A stretch of 27,745 nt of DNA from CAYWNA01 sp964459305 (GTDB lineage Bacteria; Planctomycetota; Planctomycetia; Pirellulales; Pirellulaceae). Shown in pieces: positions 1-7,140 of the stretch (positions are counted from its first letter, which is position 1; each line of letters begins with the position of its first letter). The position numbers and the translations under genes are program-made. The notes under the pieces are model-generated. The model did not search any database. It was not told the DNA's origin and was given only the letters and a program-made list of their open reading frames with translations. Where the stretch lies: contig CAYWNA010000175.1 in assembly GCA_964459305.1 (NCBI GenBank), positions 1-27,745 on the forward strand, given 5' to 3'.

Positions 1-54
1 GTCTGGCGACTTCGGCTACATGCGGAAAAGTATCAATCCTGGCCGCGGGCGGTA

Positions 55-120
55 TAGCTGGATTCGCAAGAATTCAGACGGATTACGCCCTCACCGCCTG
101 AATTCTTGCGAATCCAGCTA
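55..120. repeat. Perfect 23-bp inverted repeat with a 20-nt loop
   Basis: The arms at 55-77 and 98-120 are exact reverse complements (left arm begins TAGCTGGATTCGCAAG), separated by positions 78-97. A cruciform or a strong RNA hairpin could form. No reading frame around it looks coding. It is not followed by a T tract, so it is not a simple terminator. It looks like one copy of an interspersed planctomycete intergenic repeat; that family assignment is from memory. Confidence 0.75.
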
Positions 121-276
121 CGAGTTTTGTCGACGAGTCCATACCGTCCCGCAAACCCGTTCCTGCGCCCGTGGCCCCACACCTCGCAGCATTACTCTCG
201 CCGAAACATGCGGATTCTGCGACAATTCAAATACGTGTTTTTCCGGTGTTCGCTATTCTCTGAGCGTTTCCGGGAA

Positions 277-350
277 TTGGGAGGGCGAAGCTCCCGCTGA
301 GCCGTTTCTTGCGGCGGATGGGCAGCTCGGCAGGAGCCTCGCCCTCCCGG
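277..350. repeat. Imperfect inverted repeat (REP-like palindrome)
   Basis: Left arm 279-303 (GGGAGGGCGAAGCTCCCGCT...) and right arm 325-349, which read on the minus strand begins GGGAGGGCGAGGCTCCTGCC, match with only a few differences and flank a loop of about 20 nt. It lies just upstream of the small gene at 417. The arms resemble dispersed GC-rich planctomycete palindromes. The rest of 1-416 shows no convincing gene; open frames there have no start context or family similarity. Confidence 0.65.
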
Positions 351-416
351 AAATCGTGAATTCCAGTATGCCGAATTCCCGGACACCCTCGGTTATCTTG
401 AAGGAAGGGGAAAGCC

Positions 417-752
417 ATGATCCGACGCTACATTACTATGTTTGCCGCAATCACTGGCGTGCTTTGCGTGACCGTGATCTTCGCAATCGATGAGCCTGCA
501 GAAGAGAAGAAGCCACAACAACCGACGAACCAGATCGAGCAGCTATTGGATCGCGTTGCCACACTGGAAAAGCGCGTCGCTGAACTTGAGAAACGACAGC
601 CAATGGTCGTCGTGCCGCGGCCCACTTCACCGGTCGCTCGTCCGCCCTCTTTGCGAAATCGCCCCCTGCCCGAAGGCTGGCAACAGAGGGAATTCAACGG
701 TGTCCCCTACTACATCGTCCCGCTGACCACTCCGGCCAAGCAGGGACGGTAG
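417..752 (+). CDS. Small exported coiled-coil protein, function unknown
   Basis: A 111-residue protein of unknown function. Residues 1-24 form a signal peptide (basic MIRR start, then a hydrophobic run ending near IFAID). An acidic and lysine-rich linker follows. Residues about 37-60 form a short heptad-like coiled coil (IEQLLDRVATLEKRVAELEKR), then comes a proline-rich stretch. The tail contains a motif like REFNGVPYYIVPL. The start is well supported by the purine-rich ribosome site AAGGAAGGGG at 401-410, six bases before ATG. The architecture (signal peptide, one coiled coil, Pro-rich linker, short C-terminal strand) fits a small periplasmic oligomer. It converges with the CinA-like gene, whose stop lies 24 bases away. 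Confidence 0.7.
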   Translation: MIRRYITMFAAITGVLCVTVIFAIDEPAEEKKPQQPTNQIEQLLDRVATLEKRVAELEKRQPMVVVPRPTSPVARPPSLRNRPLPEGWQQREFNGVPYYIVPLTTPAKQGR

Positions 753-776
753 TCCAACTCCGGGCAATAACCGGGC

Positions 777-2162
777 TCATTTCAGTCTCCGTCGCAGTTG
801 GTCGAGCAGTTGCGTGGTCAGGCGAAAGTAGGCGAATTCGCCAGAGCCGCGAAATCCGAATCGTCGGCTATCCATGCGGCCGTCCGGCTTCCTTGTGACA
901 ACCTGCACGAAACACGAGCCGTCTTCATCTCGTTGGGCCTCGCCCGCCGCTACAGCCCACTCGCTTCCAGTCCGCTCGGCCGCAGCCGTGGCCAGTAGCT
1001 CCGTTCTCTGGACACTTGAGGTGGCGCCCGACCATTTGTCTTCAGCCACACCGAGCAGCCGGCGCAACTTTCGTTCGTTGGGTGCAACGAACGCTCCGGC
1101 CAGTACTCGCTCGGCGCCGTCCACGCCGCTGAGTGCGGCAGCCAAACTGCCACCGCTGCCCGCCTCGGCAAGTGCGAGCGTCGCACCACCAGCCCCTAAC
1201 AGATCGAGCACATGCTTTTCCAGGGACGTTTCATCCGCGGCATATAGATAGTCGCCTAGATGCTGCTCGATCTTCTGCTTCAACTCGCCAAGCCGCGCAC
1301 GGTCCTCAGGAGTGTCGTCGGGCAGCATAAAGGTGAAATCCACGCGACCGCCTTCGAACTGTGATGATAGCGACACATCGGAGGGCATCGGCACGTGCTC
1401 CTCGAGCGCTTGGTCGATTCCGGATTGGCCAATGCCCACAAACCGCAGCGTCAGCGAGCATCCCGGCAGACGTGTGCCGAACTGCCGGCTCAGATAGGGC
1501 ACCAGTTCGTCATGGACCATAGGCTGCAATTCGCGCGGCGGCCCAGGCAACGCCACGATGACTTTGCCGTCGGGTTCAAACACAAGGCCGAAGGCCGTGC
1601 CGTTCGAGTTCTTCAGGTAGGTGCCGCCAGTCGGCACCTGAGTCTGTCGTCGCAGATTAGGGCGCAAGCGGTCGCGGGACGTGCGGAAACGTCGTTCCAT
1701 CGCCTGCAATACATCAGGATGCTCCCGAAGCGGGATTCCGCTGAAGTCGGCAAGCGTTTCACGCGTGATGTCATTGTCGGTGGGGCCAAGGCCGCCAGTG
1801 ACGATCACCAGCGGTGCCTTGGCCGTGGCAAAGCTCAGCGCCCCCTTGAGGTCGGCTTCCTTGTCGTCCACGCTCATCGAACCCACGCATCGCAAACCCA
1901 GCGGGTGCAGCGTCCGCGTCAGAAAGTGGGTATGCCCGTCCGCGTATACGCCCGACAGCAGTTCGCTGCCCGTGACCACGACCATGTAGTCGACGGGCTG
2001 TCGTGCTTCGTCGGGCGAAGAACCCGTTGCCACAAGCGATTGCATTGGCAAAGCCGACAGCACAAGCATCAGACAACACATCCGAAACAAGGACAAACCC
2101 GGAAGCCTGACTTTGATAGAAAAGGCTCCGGTGTCGACGACAATCATGTTTTTCAAGATCAT
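777..2162 (-). CDS. Exported CinA-like protein with degenerate deamidase domain
   Basis: A CinA-family protein of 461 residues from the start preferred here. The MoCF (molybdopterin-binding-like) domain is clear: TGSELLSG at 64-71, TGGLGPTDND at 122-131 and LPGPPREL at 205-212. The C-terminal PncC domain (NMN amidohydrolase in ordinary CinA) is recognisable at about 325-455 but altered. The usual ESCTGG reads EAGSGG at 333-338, AYSNE-K reads APNERK, and the later TGIAGP-type loop is lost. A hydrophobic stretch at 25-45 (LFRMCCLMLVLSALPMQSL) suggests export, which is odd for CinA. An ATG at 2180 would add six residues, but AAAGGAG at 2177-2171 lies inside that extension, eight bases before the ATG at 2162. 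NMN deamidation therefore looks unlikely. A second, cytoplasmic CinA probably exists elsewhere (inference). Confidence 0.85.
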   Translation of the reverse strand: MILKNMIVVDTGAFSIKVRLPGLSLFRMCCLMLVLSALPMQSLVATGSSPDEARQPVDYMVVVTGSELLSGVYADGHTHFLTRTLHPLGLRCVGSMSVDDKEADLKGALSFATAKAPLVIVTGGLGPTDNDITRETLADFSGIPLREHPDVLQAMERRFRTSRDRLRPNLRRQTQVPTGGTYLKNSNGTAFGLVFEPDGKVIVALPGPPRELQPMVHDELVPYLSRQFGTRLPGCSLTLRFVGIGQSGIDQALEEHVPMPSDVSLSSQFEGGRVDFTFMLPDDTPEDRARLGELKQKIEQHLGDYLYAADETSLEKHVLDLLGAGGATLALAEAGSGGSLAAALSGVDGAERVLAGAFVAPNERKLRRLLGVAEDKWSGATSSVQRTELLATAAAERTGSEWAVAAGEAQRDEDGSCFVQVVTRKPDGRMDSRRFGFRGSGEFAYFRLTTQLLDQLRRRLK

Positions 2163-2170
2163 CCCAAGTA

Positions 2171-2177
2171 CTCCTTT
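2171..2177 (-). promoter_or_regulatory. Ribosome-binding site deciding the CinA-like start
   Basis: Read on the minus strand, AAAGGAG is followed by TACTTGGG and then ATG at 2162. The upstream ATG at 2180 has no purine-rich site before it, so 2162 is the better start. Confidence 0.6.
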
Positions 2178-2234
2178 CATGAGTAGTGTAACACTCGCGA
2201 TGGAAGAGTGAACCCAAACGTTGAATACAAGCCT

Positions 2235-2383
2235 GGCGAGCGGCGGGCGTCAGCCCGCTGATTGTGGTGCCAAACTTTCACTCAATAGTCTATTGCAGGG
2301 CTCCACTGCCGGTGAAATCCACAACAGCGCGGCGAGCGTACGATTTGAGAGAGAAATCGGGGACCTCACGGCCCCCGCTCGCC
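2235..2383. repeat. Inverted pair of GGCGAGCGG-type palindromic repeats
   Basis: Copy 1 at 2235-2263 starts GGCGAGCGGCGGGCGTCAGC and folds on itself (AGCGGGC against GCCCGCT). Copy 2, on the minus strand from 2383 to 2355, starts GGCGAGCGGGGGCCGTGAGG. Both are 29 nt and end in GATT, and they point toward each other across 91 nt. The arrangement resembles bacterial BIME/REP pairs. The rest of 2181-2484 holds no gene; GGAGG at 2474-2479 serves the downstream start. Confidence 0.6.
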
Positions 2384-2484
2384 ATTTTTCCTGCGCCAAC
2401 GGGTGATGGCAACTGCTTGACCCGTCGTGTTCTGAAGCCCATGCTGACAATTCCATATGACCAGTTATCCAACGGAGGACTGCA

Positions 2485-3209
2485 ATGACCGGGCAAACAC
2501 GAAGGAGCTTTCTCACCCGTGCGGGAGTTGGAACAGCCGCCGCGAGCGCGCTGGCTTGGGGCACGGCTTCTGCGGTGGCTGCTGGGGCCAACCAGCGGCT
2601 GGCCATCGGGCTGATCGGCTGCGGTGGACGAGGCAGAGGCGTCGCTGGGTCGCTGGCGGGTCACGGCTGCAAGATCGCCTACGTGTGTGATCCGGATCCT
2701 GGTCGGGCTAAAAGTGCCCAGCAGCAATTCTCGGCGGATCATGCGGTGACCGACTTGCGCGAGATCCTGGACGACCGGGCGGTGGACGCGGTGGCCGGCT
2801 ATTGATCTACGAGCACCGCATTTGGTCGCCATACCGGCAGGAGGGTCTGGAGAACGGCAACGCATTCTACGGCACGGAAGGAATGCTGATTCTGGGCAAG
2901 GGATCGGACTGGAAGTTGTTTGGTCCCCGCAACAAACTGATTGCCGAAGGAACGGGGCGCCAAAACACCGACGCGCACACGGCCAATTTCGTCGAGTCGA
3001 TCCGCACCGGCACGCGGCCCAACGCGCATATCGAGATCGGCCACCATTCGGCAACGCTCGCCCATCTGGCCAACATCCTGGCCCGGACCGGTCACCAGCA
3101 ATTGGCCTTTGATCCCCAAAGCGAGCAGATCCGCAACGATCCAGAAGCAAATACTCTGGTGAAAAGGACCTATCGCGACGGCCACTGGGCCGTGCCCAAA
3201 GGAGTGTAA
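2485..3209 (+). pseudogene. GFO/IDH/MocA oxidoreductase, internally deleted
   Basis: The remains of a Tat-exported NAD(P)-dependent oxidoreductase of the GFO/IDH/MocA family. The 5' part (2485-2805) encodes a twin-arginine leader (TRRSFLTRAG), the Rossmann motif GLIGCGGRGRG and the start of the cofactor fold, ending at VDAVAGY and a stop. Family members continue here with an ATP/PxHWH segment. The 3' part (about 2802-3209, another frame) resumes at IYEHRIWSPYRQEG and includes GNAFYGTEG and the C-terminal helix with HTANFVESIRTG. About 200 or more residues carrying the EKP region and catalytic centre are missing and the frame has shifted at about 2795-2805. The GGAGG site at 2474-2479 is intact. 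The two halves could still be translated separately, but neither would be an enzyme. Confidence 0.8.
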
Positions 3210-3278
3210 CGCGGATTATGGGTTATTGAGCGCGCAACACCTTCACAAATCGAGCAAGCCCGCAACCAAGTGCGATTG

Positions 3279-3309
3279 CTCTGTTCTCTCCGTTACCTCC
3301 TGTTCTCTA
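3279..3309 (-). repeat. GAACAGGAGG-type repeat, copy 1 (at HNH 3' end)
   Basis: Read on the minus strand, GAACAGGAGGTAACGGAGAG continues into AACAGAG. It matches 4059-4085 on the plus strand at about 22 of 27 positions. The last codons of the HNH gene and its TAA stop lie inside this repeat. Confidence 0.55.
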
Positions 3310-3580
3310 CCCACCGTTGGGTGCGTGGATTGAACAGAGGGACCAAGTCACCGGTTTCAGGATCGATCGAGCCGATATCACTCGCCTTCCGACGATTGCA
3401 CAGCATACACGACAATGCCAAGTTGTCTGGCTTCGTTTCGCCGCCGTGCTTTTCGGCGATGACGTGATCGACCTGATGGGTCGAAGCAGCCAGCTCTTGA
3501 TGGATCAGACAATACTCGCAGCAATTGGCAGCCCGATCAATGACGCGGCGGCGCATCTCCGCGGAGGGTCGCGTGGTCAT
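3293..3580 (-). CDS. HNH endonuclease, C-terminally truncated
   Basis: HNH-fold nuclease of 95 residues. Zinc-binding cysteines C21/C24 (CEYC) and C58/C61 (CMLC) frame the nuclease motif: the DH pair at 38-39 within HQVDHVIAEKHGG, N53 in PDNLALSC and N62 in CNRRK. Relatives I remember run on for 50-70 residues after the LFNPRTQRW segment seen at 82-90. Here the frame closes after VENRR, within a dispersed repeat, so the C-terminus is probably lost. The metal and catalytic residues are present, so activity cannot be excluded. The ATG overlaps the stop of the upstream gene by four bases, showing translational coupling. Such HNH plus small-protein pairs are common in planctomycetes and cyanobacteria (family knowledge). 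A role in DNA defence or mobile elements is possible but not shown. Confidence 0.75.
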   Translation of the reverse strand: MTTRPSAEMRRRVIDRAANCCEYCLIHQELAASTHQVDHVIAEKHGGETKPDNLALSCMLCNRRKASDIGSIDPETGDLVPLFNPRTQRWVENRR

Positions 3581-3825
3581 GATCGGTGTTTCTGCGACAA
3601 GCGGGCCTTGAGAAGTCGAACCACATGCTCGAAGTGCTCGTACGCGTCCAATTCCGCCGAGTCATCTTCGGACAGCGTCCCTTGTCGGTTTCTCTCGAGC
3701 AACTCATCCAGCCGAGCTTGTTTTTCGTCGGATAGCCGAAAGCCAAGAAGTTGCTTGGGATCGGCACTCCCCGCTAGTAGATCCAGCAATTCGTCGTAGA
3801 CAGTAGGATAATCCACTGTTGACAT
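3577..3825 (-). CDS. Small acidic helical protein paired with HNH
   Basis: An 82-residue, mostly helical, charged protein starting MSTVDYPTVYDELLD. It contains a segment like GFRLSDEKQARLDELLERN and ends in a helix with EHFEHVVRLLKARL. No catalytic motif is visible. The start at 3825 is preferred over an in-frame ATG at 3963 because the extra 46 residues look non-coding, and GAGGG lies just before the ATG at 3825. It overlaps the HNH gene by ATGA, so the two form one operon. The size and helical content would suit a partner or inhibitor of the nuclease, but that is inference. I recognise it only as the usual neighbour of small HNH proteins. Confidence 0.6.
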   Translation of the reverse strand: MSTVDYPTVYDELLDLLAGSADPKQLLGFRLSDEKQARLDELLERNRQGTLSEDDSAELDAYEHFEHVVRLLKARLSQKHRS

Positions 3826-4558
3826 TGTCGCCCTCGCTCTTGGATCGACGCCCAGTTCGTCTCGTTCCATTATCACACGACTTGGATGTCGAGACAACAT
3901 AGAAATATCTTCTCCATGGACGCGCGCGATCACAATTCCAATATTCGCGACGATTCGCGCCATTCGCGGGCGGCCCCTCCCAATTCTCGGACTCCCTCAA
4001 CTGCCGCGACGTCTCTGCTCTCTTCGTTGCCCCCTGCTCAAATCCTGGTCATTTTTCTCGAACAGAAGGAAACTGAGATAACGGAGAATCTCCAGATTTT
4101 TCTTTCTCTCCCTCTCTGCGTCCGTCCCCTCTCTGCGGTTTCCAAGAGTCCCATTTTGCTTAACTCGATAACCCAGGCTGAAGATAATCAAACCTGTTTC
4201 TATCGACCTTCACCCGCGCGTGTAACCGCCGGATGATTGCCCAGTGTTGTTGGACCGCGGCGTTAGGCCGAAGTGTAGCTCGGGGTCTTTGGAACTGGAC
4301 ACCATGCCTTTGAAGATGCCGGGCCGACGCTGACCAAGGAAGTGTCGAGTCCGCGAAATGACAATGAAGCGTATCGAGATGGGCAACAAGAGCGGTCATT
4401 CGGAGAAAGGCGAGAAATCTCGCCGCGCGAGCCGGATCGTTTGCTGCGTTCCGGAAAACACGCGACCTCGAACCGATTGTTCCGCGGGTCTCTTGTGGCG
4501 CGCGCTTCTCGCATGTGTCTGGCCAGTTGTGAAACAGGCGAGGTGCCCGTCTCCACCC
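3826..4558. other. Gene-free region with repeats
   Basis: No supported gene in about 730 bases. It holds repeat copy 2 (4058-4090), a CT-rich tract (4096-4142) and, at about 4490-4550, a stretch (minus strand: GACGGGCACCTCGCCTGTTT and onward) that looks like another dispersed planctomycete repeat. Open frames run through it but lack family similarity. The frame entering the GEVED/LamG fragment from 4358 is most simply explained as read-through of repeat sequence. Confidence 0.5.
4058..4090 (+). repeat. GAACAGAAGG-type repeat, copy 2
   Basis: GAACAGAAGGAAACTGAGAT followed by AACGGAG matches copy 1 at 3279-3309 in inverted orientation, so the HNH operon lies between inverted copies. It is followed at 4100-4142 by pyrimidine-rich text (CCCTCTCTGCGTCCG and similar) that looks like the other half of the same kind of dispersed repeat. 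Confidence 0.5.
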
Positions 4559-6520
4559 ATGAATCGCCGTTCATCCCACTGTTTTCCATTTAATGCCCCC
4601 AGCGGAGCGAAGCTGGACGCCTGGATCGACTTCAACGGCGACGGCAGTTGGGGCGGACCGTTTGAACGGATCGCCGATCGCGCCGTTGTGGTTGAGGGGG
4701 ATAATGCGATCATCTTCAGCGTACCGCCTTCCGCCGCAAACCGTACCGCTGCGGCACGGTTTCGCCTCAGCACCGACGGCGGGCTCGCGCCAACCGGCCT
4801 GGCAAGCGATGGAGAAGTGGAAGACCATTTGATCTCCATCATCAAGTCGGCGGGCCCAGGTGAGTTGCTGGTCGATCTGGATGCTCGGGACGCGTCGGCG
4901 GGCACCGGCATCTGGACCAACCGTGGCACGCTGGGCGATTTCGCGGAACGAGGCGACGCGCCGGTCACCGTTTTCGGCCCAACCGCCCAGCCGGGCGTGC
5001 TCTTCGACGGGTTCGACGACTGGTACGAGGGCCCCAGTTCGACCATGTCTCTGGAAGGCAATTCGGACCGAACCATCGAGGTGTGGGTCTACAAACCGGG
5101 TCCGGCCGTGCCGCACGAAACGATGGTGGCCTGGGGGCACCGTGGAGGTCCTGCAGGAACGGATGTGGCTTTTGCCTACGGTGACCATCCGGACTTCGGT
5201 GCCGTTGGACACCGCGACGCCGCCGACCTGGGTTGGGAACAGACTGCCGGCGGCCATCCTCCCACGGACCAGTGGCACCACTTGGTCTATACCTATAACG
5301 GGAACATCACCAAGGTCTATCAGGACGGTTTCCTGAAAAACGCGGAAAACAGCGTCTGGGCAAATGCCGGCCGACTCAATGCCCATTCCGCGTTTCCCAT
5401 CCAATTGGCCGCCCAGCGCGAGGCCGACGGCGCGCCTAGTGAATTCGGCGCGTTGGCTTTGGGTGCCGTGCGAATTTTTGACGGATTGCTGAGTCCACAA
5501 GAGATCGTCGACAACTTCAATGCCAACGCGGCTCGGTACGGCTTGATACCCATCGACACAACTACCGCTTTGCTGGGCCTGACACATCGCTACAGCTTCA
5601 ACGACGGCACAGCCAACGATTCGATCAACAACGCCCACGGCACGCTGGTCAATGGAGCGACGGTCGTGGATGGCCAGGTGGTGCTGGACAACGACGGGTT
5701 AACGCAAACTTCAAATGACTCGTCGGGACAGTACGTCGATCTGCCAGACGGCATCATTTCCGCGTTGGGCCACCAGGCGACTTTCGAAGTCTGGACCACT
5801 TGGGATGACGGAGGTGGCTTCTGGCAACGGCTGTTCGACTTCGGCACGTCCAATGGGGGCGAAGACACGTCGCCTCTGGCGCCCGATCAGCACTACCTGT
5901 ACGTGTCGCCTCGCGGCGGCGGCGATGCACTACGAACGGGACTGTATAAGGGGATTACCAATGGCGTTCAACCTGTTCGCGACAGCATGATCGAGCATGC
6001 GGAGACGTTGCCGGCCGGGGCGGAGCACCACATCGCGGTCGTTGTGGACGCGACGCTCGGCACCACGCTCATGTATTTGGATGGCAATCTGCTGGGACAG
6101 CAATCCGTTGACATTTCACTTGGAAATCTGGCGGACGTGAACAACTGGCTCGGCCGATCCCAGTGGAACGACCCGTTCTACAACGGGAGCATTAACGAGT
6201 TTCGCATTTACGGCCAGTCGCTAACGCCAGAGCACATACAGAACAATACCGAATTGGGTCCCGATCTGGTCGATTTCGGCGATCTACCGGAGCCCTACCA
6301 TGCGAAAACTATGGACGACGACCGCGCTCGGCATATGCTGGGGCACGTTCACATCTACATGGGAGTTCATGTCGATTACGAAGCTGACGGCCAGAAGAGC
6401 CTGGACGCGGGACACGCCGGCAGCGACGGCGACGACGGGACCGGCAGTGACGACGAAGACGGTGTGAACGATCCGGCCCGTGACCTCAGTATCTTGGAAG
6501 GATCGGCCCCGGCAACTTGA
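4559..6520 (+). pseudogene. Fragment of a GEVED/LamG multidomain surface protein
   Basis: An open frame of about 650 codons that is an internal piece of a larger exported protein. It starts in the second half of a GEVED domain (from about 4591: LDAWIDFNGDGSW ... ASDGEVEDHLISI). Two LamG/concanavalin-A-like domains follow, one from LDARDASAGTGIW to VRIFDGLLSPQEIVDNF, the other from LTHRYSFNDGTANDS to INEFRIYGQSLTPEHI. It ends in the first half of another GEVED domain (VDFGDLPEPYHAK ... VHVDYEADGQ, then an Asp/Gly-rich stretch ending DDEDGVND) and stops at 6520 before that domain is complete. There is no signal peptide and the 5' flank is repeat-like, so both ends are missing. The frame itself is uninterrupted, so loss was recent or the piece is still expressed. 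In intact relatives these domains belong to surface or adhesive proteins. Confidence 0.7.
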
Positions 6521-7140
6521 CGAGTTGGATTTCACGACCGAATGGGACGAGTTGCTGAACGTACTTGCAGGAGATATCGTAGCGGAGAATCTTTGGCGTG
6601 ACCTGTAGGATATCCTCGGCGAACCGTTCTATCCGTGAACTGCACAATCCTCCGGTTTGCCCACTGCCGGTGAGAACTCGCGCATTCACTCGTTTAACCG
6701 CAGGGCCAGCGAAGCCTGCTGGAATAGTAGCTGATAGCATTCCTAAGTCCTTATTTCTTGGTTCGCGCCAATCAGAATGTGTGACGGAAAATAGGGACTT
6801 ACGTTCGCTAGCACGCCCAATTTTGCTAGCATTTCAGCAGGCTTCAGCGGCCCGCGCGGGAGTTGAGTTGGAACTGGCATTCCCCTCCACGCCGGGAAGA
6901 AACGCCACGCAACGTCCTCGCCAACACGCGGCCCGTTGGGCACTGCGGTTTAACGAATCATTTTCGCCCTGGAACCGCCCCAGAGCCGTATAGACGACGT
7001 TGGGCATGAGGTAAGTTGGGAAGTTGTTCCATCCGAGATCCTACATCTTTGATGGCGGATTTGAGAGGCATGGGGCCTGAAGATAGAATAGTGATGTACG
7101 TTCACGAGTAGTGCCTTCCGGACCCGACAAGGAAAATGCC
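6521..7140. other. Gene-free region between LamG fragment and DUF1961 gene
   Basis: Apart from the inverted-repeat block at 6690-6955, no gene is supported. At 6513-6608 a short plus-strand frame in a different phase (QLDELDFTTEWDELLNVLAG and a few more residues) ends at a TAG near 6608 and may be the tail of another lost gene. The AAGGA at 7129-7133 belongs to the next gene. Confidence 0.45.
6690..6955. repeat. Inverted-repeat-bounded block with nested hairpin
   Basis: The ends match as inverted repeats: 6690-6707 (TCGTTTAACCGCAGGGCC) against the minus strand of about 6938-6955 (TCGTTAAACCGCAGTGCC), 16 of 18 positions. Nested inside, TAAGTCCTTATTT at 6744-6756 pairs with AAATAGGGACTTA at 6789-6801. 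No open frame in the block looks coding. It could be a small non-autonomous element or two unrelated dispersed repeats facing each other; I saw no clear target-site duplication. Confidence 0.4.

Noticed and set aside
1395..2186. 263-codon plus-strand frame opposite the CinA-like gene
   Set aside because: It is antisense to a clear CinA family gene and its translation has no domain-like pattern; a GC-rich codon shadow.
4571..5638. 355-codon minus-strand frame
   Set aside because: It lies opposite the GEVED/LamG frame, whose domain motifs are clear; a shadow.
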